Source of the DNA: Paludibacteraceae bacterium
Lineage (GTDB): Bacteria > Bacteroidota > Bacteroidia > Bacteroidales > Paludibacteraceae
Direction: 5' to 3'
Assembly: GCA_017547145.1 (NCBI GenBank)
Contig: JAFYQJ010000011.1
Coordinates: 1 to 64,000, forward strand
DNA: 64,000 bases
The notes beneath the pieces were generated by a model, which saw nothing but the letters and a program-made list of their open reading frames with translations, was not told the DNA's origin and searched no databases. Shown one piece after another: positions 17,149 through 26,213 of this stretch (positions within the stretch are counted from its first letter, which is position 1; each line of letters starts with the position of its first letter). A program made the translations under genes and the position numbers.

Positions 17149-19341
17149 TCACTCTGCCACCTCTGTGGCAACTTCTTCCGTAGCAACTTGTTCTACGCAA
17201 GGTTCTTCGGTTGCTACTACTTTTTTACTATCAAAATAATACCAAACTACAACAGCCGCTCCCGCCAAAACAAGCAACGTGGAAATCACTATCAACCATT
17301 TTTTCCAAGCCGGCATTTTTTTCTTGGCAAACGGATCTTGCATTTTTATTTTTGGGAATTTGGCAATTTCTGTCAAAGTACCACCAAACGTAATGTTTAC
17401 AATCGACGAAGCATTCATCGCCCAACCATTTGCATTAAGAATCGGAGCGATATTACGACGACGAAGTTTGAGCCAAGCCATCACCATTGATGGGCCAGAT
17501 ATGAACAAAATAATGCCCACAACCACCAAAATACATTGCCACCAAGTCAATGCAGCAAAACCTTCTGCCACACTCACCAAGGCTGTTCCTATCATTCCTA
17601 ACGCCATCCCTATAGCAGCAAATATCCCTGCAAACTTAGCAATGTCAAATGGTGGAACCGGCGCAGCGGCTTTGCTTCCATCTGCAGCAGGTTTCAATTC
17701 GGGAGTTGCCGATAATTTTGCAGTAGCTTCTTCCATCATTTTGGAGTCTTTTTCAGCTGCTCGCTTGTTAATCAAGTTTTCCACCCAAGTAGAAATTCTT
17801 CTATAAGGTGACCAAAAAGCTTGCGAAATACTAATCGGGTTATCAATAATCTTTGTAACCACAGCATCCCAATCCAATCCGTCGCGATCGTAGAAAATAG
17901 CGTTTTTACCTACCATTAAATCGCCAGTATCGCCTTGCGTCATAGCAGCAACTATTTGTAATTTTTCAGCTTTTTGTTTGCAAACACAATCGCAGAAAAT
18001 CAAGTACATTCCGCTTGCCGCTGCCATTGTATTTTGCTTAGCCATATCAGTTACTTTGATACACAAATGGCAAGCACGTTGATCAATAACAAGTTTACCT
18101 GCTTGGAAAATAGCTTTTACCCCTTTATCCGTAGAATAAAAATCTTGGAACGTAACAAAGTTTTTCAACAACGTAAAGAAATCGCGATACAAATGCAACA
18201 ACTTATCCACCGAACCAATTTCATTTGCTTCATCTGCCAACGATTTATCGTGTTCTACAATTTTTAACAATTCGTCTTTTTTATTTTCTTCGCACAATTG
18301 TTGAATAGTATCCATTCCAAGTGATTCAACCACTTCGCCTGCTTTTGCCGATTTCCAAGCAATGTATGACTCAAAAGTTTTACCTAAAGAAATCCAATCA
18401 GCCTCAGAAAGTGTTTTTTTCTTTGCAAAAGCAATTGATTTTAATTGCAAAAATTTATCCGCCCAAACTGGGTTGATTGTTGCTGACAAATCAATTACCG
18501 AATCGGCATTGATACGAGCAATTGGATACGAGGCAATTTCTTCTAATTTTTCCGTCAAATTCTCAGCACTTATTGCTTCAATACGAGAAACTTGTACATC
18601 AAGAGCCGCTGCAGCATTAGCATCAAAAGCTGCTAATTTGCTACGCAAAAAGAAATCCTTGATTTTTGCATCTAGTGCATTATAAAGAGTAATTGCTTTA
18701 TCTGTATCATCGCCAAAGGGAGCCTCTACAACATTTTTTTGCCAAGCAGAATAATCAGCAAGAGCTTTATAAAAAGCTTCAATTTGTTCCGCATTTACAC
18801 CCATTTCTCCACTGCGATCAGTACAACCTCCTACAGTAGCAATAATGGCATCTATTAGCTTTTTCTGTTCTTCGCTATCCGCTGAAGAATTTGTAATTAC
18901 ACCATCGCCATTGAAACGTGTTTTTGAGAAAATTGCCAAACTGTCAGCCGTATCTGCGATTGAAATTTCTTCAGTAGTTTTTCCTAAATTTTTCAAAATT
19001 TCTGTAGCCGACTTATAAAGTTTTTTTCCAATCTCCGTTTCTATATTTATTTGGGAGAGAGCAATGCTACTTTTTCCTTCCAAAATTTCATCCGGATTTT
19101 TCACCACCGATGTCAACCATTGAGCTGCAGCAATTACTTCATTTACATGAATTCTTTCGTCGCCATTCGTATCAATGTAATCCAGAGTTTTCTCGTCAAT
19201 ATGCAAACCTTTTGTTGGACAAGAAAGCACAGTCCACATCTTTTCGTCCAATTCGGCAAGATGGCACAAATCTTCCCCTGATTGAAGTTTCACTCGAGTA
19301 GATCCGCCAATGTTCTGAAACGTAAATTTATATTTTTCCAT
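17149..19341 (-). CDS. Large EF-hand membrane protein of unknown function
   Basis: 730 aa. Near the N terminus a canonical calcium-binding EF-hand loop spans D57 to E68 (DTNGDERIHVNE: acidic or polar at 1, 3, 5 and Glu at 12). A weaker second NGDGVITN loop lies near residue 155. The long middle is helical and soluble. After an alanine/proline-rich linker (about 565-590) come hydrophobic segments near 595-615, 620-645 and 688-708, and an acidic tail with repeated VATEE. I do not recognise a named family. It lies between RNase Y (17 bases upstream) and tmRNA (14 bases downstream), on the same strand. Location in a membrane is inferred. Confidence 0.75.
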   Translation of the reverse strand: MEKYKFTFQNIGGSTRVKLQSGEDLCHLAELDEKMWTVLSCPTKGLHIDEKTLDYIDTNGDERIHVNEVIAAAQWLTSVVKNPDEILEGKSSIALSQINIETEIGKKLYKSATEILKNLGKTTEEISIADTADSLAIFSKTRFNGDGVITNSSADSEEQKKLIDAIIATVGGCTDRSGEMGVNAEQIEAFYKALADYSAWQKNVVEAPFGDDTDKAITLYNALDAKIKDFFLRSKLAAFDANAAAALDVQVSRIEAISAENLTEKLEEIASYPIARINADSVIDLSATINPVWADKFLQLKSIAFAKKKTLSEADWISLGKTFESYIAWKSAKAGEVVESLGMDTIQQLCEENKKDELLKIVEHDKSLADEANEIGSVDKLLHLYRDFFTLLKNFVTFQDFYSTDKGVKAIFQAGKLVIDQRACHLCIKVTDMAKQNTMAAASGMYLIFCDCVCKQKAEKLQIVAAMTQGDTGDLMVGKNAIFYDRDGLDWDAVVTKIIDNPISISQAFWSPYRRISTWVENLINKRAAEKDSKMMEEATAKLSATPELKPAADGSKAAAPVPPFDIAKFAGIFAAIGMALGMIGTALVSVAEGFAALTWWQCILVVVGIILFISGPSMVMAWLKLRRRNIAPILNANGWAMNASSIVNITFGGTLTEIAKFPKIKMQDPFAKKKMPAWKKWLIVISTLLVLAGAAVVVWYYFDSKKVVATEEPCVEQVATEEVATEVAE

Positions 19342-19358
19342 TTCTTAAATTCTATTTC

Positions 19359-20894
19359 TTATTTAGCATAACTTACCGCACGAGTTTCACGAATTACTGT
19401 AATTTTTACTTGTCCTGGGTAAGTCATTTCGTCTTGAATTTTTTTAGCAATATCGTAAGATAATGTTTCTACCGTTTTGTCATCAACCTTATCGGCTCCA
19501 ACAATCACACGCAACTCACGCCCTGCTTGTATTGCATAGGTTTTCAAAACACCAGGGTAAGAAAGTGCCAAGTTTTCCAAGTCGTTCAAACGCTTGATAT
19601 ACGCCTCCACAATTTCACGACGTGCTCCTGGACGCGCTCCTGAAATTGCGTCACACACTTGTACAATTGGAGCCAAGAGCGAAGTCATTTCTACCTCGTC
19701 GTGGTGAGCTCCAATAGCATTGCAAACATCGGGTTTTTCCTTGTATTTTTCTGCCAAATTCATACCCAAAATTGCGTGTGGAAGTTCTGGTTGATCATCG
19801 GGCACTTTACCAATATCGTGAAGCAAACCAGCTCGTTTTGCTTTTTGCGGATTCAAACCAAGTTCCGATGCCATGATAGCACAAAGATTTGCTGTTTCGC
19901 GAGCATGTTGAAGCAAGTTTTGTCCGTATGACGAACGATATTTCATTTTACCAACCAATCGGATAAGTTCTGGGTGCAAGCCATGAATACCCAAATCAAT
20001 TGTCGTACGTTTCCCAACTTCCACAATTTCTTCTTCCACTTGCTTGCGGGTTTTAGCCACAACCTCCTCGATACGAGCTGGGTGAATACGTCCGTCAACT
20101 ACCAATTGATGCAAAGCCAAACGAGCAATTTCACGACGAACAGGATCGAAACCTGAAAGAACGATAGCCTCTGGCGTATCATCTACAATAATTTCAACTC
20201 CAGTAGCAGCCTCCAAAGCTCGTATGTTTCTTCCTTCACGACCAATAATACGACCCTTCACCTCGTCGCTTTCAATATTAAATACTGTTACTGAATTTTC
20301 AATAGCTGTCTCTGTTGCTACACGTTGAATGGTCTGAATAATGACACGTTTTGCTTCTTTGTTTGCAGTCATTTTAGCTTCTTCCATCATCTCGTTTACA
20401 TACGCCATAGCATCTGTTTTTGCCTCCTCTTTGAGAGACTCTATAAGCTGAGCTTTAGCATCTTCTGGAGATAATCCAGAAATGGCAGCCAATTGGTCAG
20501 TTACTTGCTTTTGACTACGTTCAAGATCTTTACGCTTCTCGTCCAACATCTGCAACTGACTGTCCAAATTCTCACGAGTGGACTCCAATTCATTCATCTT
20601 ACGTTGCAAATCACCCTGACGTTGATTCAACGACAACTCCTTTTGTTGAATACGACTTTCGTTTTGTTGCATTTTAGCATTGCGTGCAGCAACTTGCTTT
20701 TCATATTCCGACTTCAAATTAACAAACTTCTCCTTCACCTCTAGCATTTTGTCTTTTTTTATTGCTTCGGCTTCCGACTTTGCATCTTTCAAAATGTTTT
20801 TAACCTTATTTTTTAATAGTAGCTTATACAACAAACTACCTAAAACACCGCCAAAAACAACTGAAACTATTGCTATAATTATTTGTGTTTGCAT
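19359..20894 (-). CDS. rny: Ribonuclease Y
   Basis: 511 aa membrane-anchored endoribonuclease that starts mRNA decay. Order of parts: a transmembrane helix at residues 4-24, a long coiled coil to about 190, a KH domain with [19 protein letters not shown] near 215-230, and an HD domain with [19 protein letters not shown] near 350. The length is normal for the family. It is followed at 17 bases by the EF-hand protein gene and separated from zapA upstream by an intrinsic terminator, so it has its own promoter in the short gap, which I could not place with confidence. Confidence 0.95.
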   Translation of the reverse strand: MQTQIIIAIVSVVFGGVLGSLLYKLLLKNKVKNILKDAKSEAEAIKKDKMLEVKEKFVNLKSEYEKQVAARNAKMQQNESRIQQKELSLNQRQGDLQRKMNELESTRENLDSQLQMLDEKRKDLERSQKQVTDQLAAISGLSPEDAKAQLIESLKEEAKTDAMAYVNEMMEEAKMTANKEAKRVIIQTIQRVATETAIENSVTVFNIESDEVKGRIIGREGRNIRALEAATGVEIIVDDTPEAIVLSGFDPVRREIARLALHQLVVDGRIHPARIEEVVAKTRKQVEEEIVEVGKRTTIDLGIHGLHPELIRLVGKMKYRSSYGQNLLQHARETANLCAIMASELGLNPQKAKRAGLLHDIGKVPDDQPELPHAILGMNLAEKYKEKPDVCNAIGAHHDEVEMTSLLAPIVQVCDAISGARPGARREIVEAYIKRLNDLENLALSYPGVLKTYAIQAGRELRVIVGADKVDDKTVETLSYDIAKKIQDEMTYPGQVKITVIRETRAVSYAK

Positions 20895-20917
20895 AAATTA
20901 TATTTAAAAAATTAAAC

Positions 20918-20955
20918 AAAAAAACGCATTATTTGCCTTAAAACAAAATAATGCG
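20918..20955 (-). terminator. Terminator after zapA
   Basis: 10-bp stem on the minus strand (CGCATTATTT, 20955-20946, with AAATAATGCG, 20934-20925), followed by seven T (20924-20918). It separates the zapA operon from rny. Confidence 0.75.
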
Positions 20956-20981
20956 GAATAATATAAACTAAATCCTTTTCT

Positions 20982-21293
20982 CTATTTTGATAAATCCAAT
21001 CGTTCATCAATTTCTTCCCCCATTTTTTCCAATTTCTCTAACAAGGGGAACATATCATTACGTTCAGACTCTTCAAAAAAATCCACCCCAAGATGGAATG
21101 CTGACATCAACAGGATTAACTCATTATCACTTTCGGCAATTTCTGAATATTTTTTGCGATAATACGCTATTAAATTATTCAAACGCCTTGCTGCATTTCT
21201 AAATTTTTCCTCGTCAGCTCGTGGTATGTTCAGTTGAATAGTTCGTGCAGCAATTTTCACTGTTATCTTAAACGTATCGCCCTGCATACTCAC
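20982..21293 (-). CDS. zapA: Cell division protein ZapA
   Basis: 103 aa. ZapA binds FtsZ filaments and steadies the Z ring. The N-terminal globular part (FKITVKIAARTIQLNIPRAD) and the following helices (EEKFRNAARRLNNLIAYYRKKY) fit the family, with a C-terminal coiled coil. The start is either 21293 or the ATG two codons later. Its ATG overlaps the stop of the coiled-coil gene before it by 4 bases. Confidence 0.88.
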   Translation of the reverse strand: MSMQGDTFKITVKIAARTIQLNIPRADEEKFRNAARRLNNLIAYYRKKYSEIAESDNELILLMSAFHLGVDFFEESERNDMFPLLEKLEKMGEEIDERLDLSK

Positions 21294-21589
21294 TCGTTGT
21301 TATTAATCAACTTAATACAAGCATTTACATTCCGCACCAATACTGATAATTGCCGATAAGCTTCTTTTTTTTCATCATCCGAAAGCGATAACGTTTTTGC
21401 TATCTTCAATTTATCGTATTGATTTTTTAATTCTGAAAAAGAGTTTTTCGCTTCAATCAAATCTTCTTGCATTCGCCTTACTTCTTCTTCAAGAAGCAAA
21501 TTCTTTTGCTTTAAATCTTTATTTTCCTTTAAAAGCAAATGGAGTTTCTCCTCAAATTTTACAACAATTTCTTGGTAACGAAAGTCCAT
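21290..21589 (-). CDS. Coiled-coil protein upstream of zapA (ZapB-like role possible)
   Basis: 99 aa, almost wholly heptad-patterned from residue 8 to 70 (VKFEEKLHLLLKENKDLKQK and on), with no other domain. The tight pairing with zapA (4-base overlap) suggests a division-ring partner comparable to ZapB in enterobacteria, but sequence alone cannot show homology. A TAAATTTG -7 element lies at 21617-21610 on the same strand. Confidence 0.7.
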   Translation of the reverse strand: MDFRYQEIVVKFEEKLHLLLKENKDLKQKNLLLEEEVRRMQEDLIEAKNSFSELKNQYDKLKIAKTLSLSDDEKKEAYRQLSVLVRNVNACIKLINNNE

Positions 21590-21715
21590 TTCAGAATTTA
21601 AAAATTACGCAAATTTAATATTTCTCTACAAAAGAAAAAAATGTTTCACGTAGATTATTTTACAAAACCACATCGCTATACAAAACAAACACTAAAAACA
21701 TTACCATATTTTAAG

Positions 21716-21723
21716 TATATTTG
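21716..21723 (+). promoter_or_regulatory. Likely -7 element of recJ
   Basis: TATATTTG, 63 bases before the recJ ATG. No clear TTTG at -33. Confidence 0.45.
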
Positions 21724-21786
21724 CATAATTTTTATGTAGTGTATACACTTGCATAAAACTTCTTTCAGTAAGAAAAAACTCTATAT

Positions 21787-23514
21787 ATGACTAACAGATG
21801 GATTATTAACTCATTAAATGAAGACCAGAAAAAACAACAAGATGAAATAGCAAAACAACTCTCTATCAATCCAATACTAGCAAAATTGTTAGTGCAACGC
21901 GGAATAACAACTTTCGACGAAGCAAAACAATTTTTTCGTCCATCATTGAACGCTCTACACGACCCGTTTTTGATGACCGATATGCAAAAAGCTGTTGATA
22001 GACTAAATTTGGCTATAGGGAAAAACGAAAAAATAATGGTCTACGGCGATTACGATGTAGATGGTACTACGGCCGTTGCTCTTGTTTACAATTTCTTACT
22101 TCAATATACCTCAAACATAACCTTTTATATACCAAATAGATATACAGAAGGCTATGGTATTTCATACACAGGCATCGATTTTGCTTCTAACGAAAATGTA
22201 AAATTAATTATAACACTCGACTGCGGCATCAAAGCGGTAGAAAAAGTAAACTACGCAAAAGAAAAAGGCATTGACTTTATCATTTGCGACCACCATAACC
22301 CCGATTCACAAATACCCGATGCAGTAGCAGTACTCGACCCCAAACGTTCTGATTGTAACTATCCTTACCCACATCTGTCAGGCTGCGGCGTTGGATTTAA
22401 ATTAATGCAAGCATTTGCAAAAAGCAACGACATACCATTCTTTCATTTAATGCCCTCTCTTGATTTATTAGCATTAAGTATAGCCTCGGATATTGTTCCC
22501 ATTACTGGGGAAAATAGGATCTTGATTTATTACGGGCTCAAACAACTCAACAACGACCCTAGTACAGGTTTAAAAAGCATTATCGAAGTATGTGATTTAA
22601 CGGGGAAAGAAATTACGGTTAGCGACATCGTTTTCAAAATTGGACCTCGTATCAACGCATCAGGAAGAATGACTTCAGGGAAAGAAGCGGTAGAACTTCT
22701 TATTGAGAAAGATATTGAAACGGCTCGTAAAAAAAGCCACGCCATAAATGAATACAACAACGAGCGCAAAGATTTGGATAAAAATATGACTGACGAAGCA
22801 ATCGCTTTTATTGAAACAAATCAAGATTTTAAGAATCGTAAATCGATTGTTGTTTATCAACCAGACTGGCACAAAGGTATTGTCGGAATTGTTGCTTCAC
22901 GTTTAGCAGAAGAATACTACAAGCCAACCGTAGTGCTAACCTCATCAAATGGGTTAGCCACTGGTTCGGCTCGTTCGATACCAGATTTCGACCTTTACAA
23001 AGCAATAGAATCGTGCCAAGACTTGCTTGAAAACTTTGGTGGGCATCTTTACGCAGCAGGACTTTCGATGAAAGAAGAACATGTAGAAGAATTCACAAGA
23101 CGTTTTGAAGAATTCGTAGCAAACAATATTCAACCAGAACAACTTTCTCCTCAAATAGAAATTGATGCAGAGCTTTCGTTTGCAGATTTAGCTCCCCGAA
23201 AATTTTTCAATATTCTCAAGCAATTCGCTCCTTTTGGTCCAGAGAATATGAAACCAATTTTTGTATCGAGAAATGTTCGTGACTATGGTACAAGCAAACT
23301 GGTAGGAAAGGGGCAAGAACATCTAAAAATGGATTTGATAGACGACTCCGAAGGTAACATTGTTATCAATGGTATTGCTTTCAAAAAAGGAGGATTTTAT
23401 TCCTACCTTAAAAATGACCAACCCTTAGATATTTGTTATACATTAGAAGAAAACACCTTCAATGGTAACACTACGCTACAATTAATGATTCGAGATATTC
23501 ATATATCAGAATAA
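21787..23514 (+). CDS. recJ: Single-stranded-DNA exonuclease RecJ
   Basis: 575 aa, normal length. 5'-3' exonuclease acting in recombination and mismatch repair. DHH motifs are intact: D88-Y-D-V-D-G-TT, LDCGIKA, CDHHNPD (near residue 168), and the DHHA1-domain GRINASGRMTSGKEAVELL region (near 290; GPRINASGRM seen) with ATGSARS/FGGHLYAAG (near 395-420). The C-terminal OB fold follows. It starts an operon with the CPBP protease gene 3 bases on. Confidence 0.95.
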   Translation: MTNRWIINSLNEDQKKQQDEIAKQLSINPILAKLLVQRGITTFDEAKQFFRPSLNALHDPFLMTDMQKAVDRLNLAIGKNEKIMVYGDYDVDGTTAVALVYNFLLQYTSNITFYIPNRYTEGYGISYTGIDFASNENVKLIITLDCGIKAVEKVNYAKEKGIDFIICDHHNPDSQIPDAVAVLDPKRSDCNYPYPHLSGCGVGFKLMQAFAKSNDIPFFHLMPSLDLLALSIASDIVPITGENRILIYYGLKQLNNDPSTGLKSIIEVCDLTGKEITVSDIVFKIGPRINASGRMTSGKEAVELLIEKDIETARKKSHAINEYNNERKDLDKNMTDEAIAFIETNQDFKNRKSIVVYQPDWHKGIVGIVASRLAEEYYKPTVVLTSSNGLATGSARSIPDFDLYKAIESCQDLLENFGGHLYAAGLSMKEEHVEEFTRRFEEFVANNIQPEQLSPQIEIDAELSFADLAPRKFFNILKQFAPFGPENMKPIFVSRNVRDYGTSKLVGKGQEHLKMDLIDDSEGNIVINGIAFKKGGFYSYLKNDQPLDICYTLEENTFNGNTTLQLMIRDIHISE

Positions 23515-23517
23515 TTT

Positions 23518-24393
23518 ATGAGTTTCTTAAAATCAATATTCAGCAAAAAATCTACTTTCTACAAACTACTTGTCATTTTTGTAGTATGGATTTTCTGCAT
23601 GACTATTGCATCTGCTATTACAATAGCACTATCTCAAGTTATTCACGAAGAAATAACTCAACTAAAAACAACACAAGCATTGCTCCAAATTTTTGGGTTT
23701 ATAGCAGCCACATTTATATGTACTTACCTTTTTGACCAAAATACAAAGCGTTATTTAAATCTTTCGACAGACGTTAAGGCTGTACATTATTTATTAGCAG
23801 CTACCATTATCATTTGTGCTATTCCAGCCATTAATTTTATTGCCGAATGGAACGAAAAGATCAAACTTCCCGAGTGTTTTCACAATATAGAACTTTGGAT
23901 GCAACAACAAGAGATAAAAAACAAAGAACTCACCGATAGATTTTTAACAACTTCATCGTGGGGCGGATTTTTTATAAATTTGCTTGTAATGGCAATAATT
24001 CCAGCTCTTGCAGAAGAACTTTTTTTTAGAGGTTTACTACAAAAAACTTTTTCCAAGCATTTTGGAGTTCATATTGGTATTTGGCTATCGGCAATACTTT
24101 TTAGTGGAATACATCTACAATTTTATGGATTTTTCCCACGAATGTTATTAGGGGCGACACTTGGTTATTTCGTTTATTGGTCGTGCTCTATTTACCCTGC
24201 TATTTTTGCTCATTTTATAAATAACGCCATAATTGTTGCCAGTGTATTTTTTTCTAAATCAAACAAAATTTCTAGCATCGGTACTACAAACCAATGGGCA
24301 ATTGGACTAACAAGTTGTATTGTATGTGGGATATTGCTGTGGATATTACAAAAATACCGCACTAGAGCAAATGACGTCGCTCACGAACAATAA
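23518..24393 (+). CDS. CPBP family intramembrane glutamic protease
   Basis: 291 aa with about seven or eight hydrophobic segments. The active-site motifs of the ABI/CPBP family are EELFFRGLLQ (EExxxR) near residue 160, FSGIHLQFYGF (histidine near 198) and the final AHFINNAI (HxxxN). Such proteases cut membrane or prenylated substrates. It begins 3 bases after recJ. Its last 32 bases overlap convergently with the gene at 24362, so the two mRNAs are antisense at their 3' ends. Confidence 0.88.
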   Translation: MSFLKSIFSKKSTFYKLLVIFVVWIFCMTIASAITIALSQVIHEEITQLKTTQALLQIFGFIAATFICTYLFDQNTKRYLNLSTDVKAVHYLLAATIIICAIPAINFIAEWNEKIKLPECFHNIELWMQQQEIKNKELTDRFLTTSSWGGFFINLLVMAIIPALAEELFFRGLLQKTFSKHFGVHIGIWLSAILFSGIHLQFYGFFPRMLLGATLGYFVYWSCSIYPAIFAHFINNAIIVASVFFSKSNKISSIGTTNQWAIGLTSCIVCGILLWILQKYRTRANDVAHEQ

Positions 24394-24754
24394 GCAACGC
24401 TTGCTCTTTTAGGTCTTCAGGCAATTCTATATTTCTTAATTGTAAACTACGCAACCAACCTGCCACATCGCTCTCGCGGAGCGTAAGAAAAACTTCTTCT
24501 ATCTGCCGATACTCCGATTCGGTATAGTCCAACGACGATTTTCCTACAAAAGTATCTAACTCCTCATCGTCGAAATATACAATCTGATTGGTTTTACTCA
24601 ATAGCGAATCACGCTCACATACCTCGTGGGCTCCACAACAATCTGAAGGGACCTCACGCCCATCATCCACATCCGAAGAGCGACGAGACACCACATAAGC
24701 CACACCACCTACCACAACCAATACCGCAACTGCTATCAACAACAACCAAAGCAT
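24362..24754 (-). CDS. Membrane-anchored conserved hypothetical protein
   Basis: 130 aa. One N-terminal transmembrane helix (residues 2-23) and a soluble domain containing DCCGAHEVCERDSLL near 38-52, with three cysteines, then FDDEELDTFVGK and a C-terminal helix ending LIVRERRHL. I recall close relatives in Bacteroidales that are labelled phospholipase without evidence; no lipase motif is visible. It is last in the leftward run from the sigma-54-type activator through lptE, so an envelope role is likely. Confidence 0.7.
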   Translation of the reverse strand: MLWLLLIAVAVLVVVGGVAYVVSRRSSDVDDGREVPSDCCGAHEVCERDSLLSKTNQIVYFDDEELDTFVGKSSLDYTESEYRQIEEVFLTLRESDVAGWLRSLQLRNIELPEDLKEQALLIVRERRHLL

Positions 24755-24768
24755 ACTTTTATTTTCTT

Positions 24769-25668
24769 TTACTCACAAACCCCACGAACGGATAATCCAT
24801 GACAACGTTCTGCACCACTATTCCAATACACACTACCATATTGAAGGTGGATAAAATAAGCACATATTGATGAATTAGGGACATTTAAATTCGACCAATA
24901 GAGCCCATATTGACCTATACCTTCCAAATTACTATTAATACGATAACCTGCAGCAGGTAAAAATATATAATTATCGTTTATTTTACTTTTTACTTCGTAA
25001 CCATTTACACTATTCAATGTACTCCAAGTCCAAATACATTCTGTACAAAGTTCATCTAATTCATGATAGGTAGGCATTCGCCATGAGCCACCCATATTTA
25101 CTGCTACTGCATCGTTCCCTAATGGTAAAGCAGCAGGATTAATTGAGTAAGTATAAGTAGAGTTATCATAAATACTTTTTGTTGTTGTTTCACCCCATGC
25201 AAAATAGGATCCATATCCTTCAGGGTTAATTGCTCCAACATTGCATATAGCCCATTTCACTGAAAGACCCAAATCAACCCAAGTGTATCCATTGTTAATA
25301 CCACCATTTGGAGCAAATATTGCCATATAACTTGCATCGGTCATAGTAGTGATTCTACGAGGGTTATCAGTAACACCATCACTCCACTTTGAAAAGTAAT
25401 AACCTTCCCGAGGGATTGCCGTGATAGTTATTTCTGTATCTATGTCATATACTCCACTACCAGTCACCTCTCCCATTTCAAAATCAGAAGATAATACCGT
25501 AATGGTAATTTGAGAATTTTCTTCACTTCCAATAGTTTCATCATTATTAGAAGGAGGTGTTGGTTCTTTTAGCGGTTCACCTTCATATCGTTCATATTCA
25601 CACGAAACAAGACCAAAACTCAATGCAACGAAAAGTATTACTGCAGAAAGAAATCTTGATGTTTTCAT
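24769..25668 (-). CDS. Surface lipoprotein with InlB-type repeat and FISUMP-like domain
   Basis: 299 aa. A lipoprotein signal ends in FGLVSC (Cys23). Residues 50-115 form a divergent InlB B-repeat (GSGVYDIDTEITITAIPREG then YYFSKWSDG). From 120 on is the domain common in Bacteroidales outer-membrane lipoproteins: WVDLGLSVKWAICNVGA, FAWGETT, GGSWRMPTYHELDELC, IFLPAAGYR, YWSNL and the final LSVRGVCE. It is thought to be structural or binding; no enzyme site is seen. It sits inside the lptE gene run, which looks like a later insertion or a local partner. Confidence 0.8.
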   Translation of the reverse strand: MKTSRFLSAVILFVALSFGLVSCEYERYEGEPLKEPTPPSNNDETIGSEENSQITITVLSSDFEMGEVTGSGVYDIDTEITITAIPREGYYFSKWSDGVTDNPRRITTMTDASYMAIFAPNGGINNGYTWVDLGLSVKWAICNVGAINPEGYGSYFAWGETTTKSIYDNSTYTYSINPAALPLGNDAVAVNMGGSWRMPTYHELDELCTECIWTWSTLNSVNGYEVKSKINDNYIFLPAAGYRINSNLEGIGQYGLYWSNLNVPNSSICAYFIHLQYGSVYWNSGAERCHGLSVRGVCE

Positions 25669-25688
25669 AAGTTTTATATTTTTAGTCT

Positions 25689-26213
25689 TTACCAGTTTGC
25701 TACGGTTTTGTTATAAATCTGGTCTACAATTTCCTCTATCATTACACCGATAAGTTCATCTTGCACATCGTTAAGCATTTTGCTACTTTCAAAGTTTTGA
25801 AATGCCGTAAAATTACTTTCGAAGTTTTCGTCGGGATTTACATTGTTTGTAAAACGCACACGTACAGTCATTGTCAAACGCGTTTCGGCAGCATACGCAT
25901 CGCTTTGTATAGAAAGTGGCGTAAGCGTATAGCCCGTCACCTCACCTTCCACTTCCAAATCGCCGCCTTGGTTTACAAAATTTAATCGCGTTTGCTTACG
26001 ATAAATATCTTGCAAAGCCTCATTGAGCTGAATAACCAACGGAGGATAAACCAACGTTGCAGTATTTGTAAACTCCGAAATAGAAATAGTTTTAATTTTA
26101 GAATAATCGATAGACGTACCATTAAATTTAAACGAAACGGTACACGACTTCATAACAACCGCTACTGCAATAAGCACTAACGTTGCAAGTATACTTTTTT
26201 TAATCCAAGCCAT
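25689..26213 (-). CDS. lptE: LPS assembly lipoprotein LptE-like
   Basis: 174 aa. An N-terminal membrane helix ends in VVMKSC, the likely lipidated cysteine. The body has the Bacteroidetes LptE pattern: FNGTSIDYSKIKTISISEF, TATLVYPPLVIQLNEALQD, then FVNQGGDLEVEGEVTGY and a C-terminal helix IGVMIEEIVDQIYN. LptE plugs the LptD barrel that inserts LPS in the outer membrane. The start overlaps the end of the activator gene by 14 bases, a pairing I recall from other Bacteroidales. Confidence 0.8.
   Translation of the reverse strand: MAWIKKSILATLVLIAVAVVMKSCTVSFKFNGTSIDYSKIKTISISEFTNTATLVYPPLVIQLNEALQDIYRKQTRLNFVNQGGDLEVEGEVTGYTLTPLSIQSDAYAAETRLTMTVRVRFTNNVNPDENFESNFTAFQNFESSKMLNDVQDELIGVMIEEIVDQIYNKTVANW

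Noticed and set aside
16743..17239. Several short plus-strand frames of 60-90 codons
   Set aside because: They overlap tmRNA and the 3' end of the EF-hand protein gene, both on the other strand.
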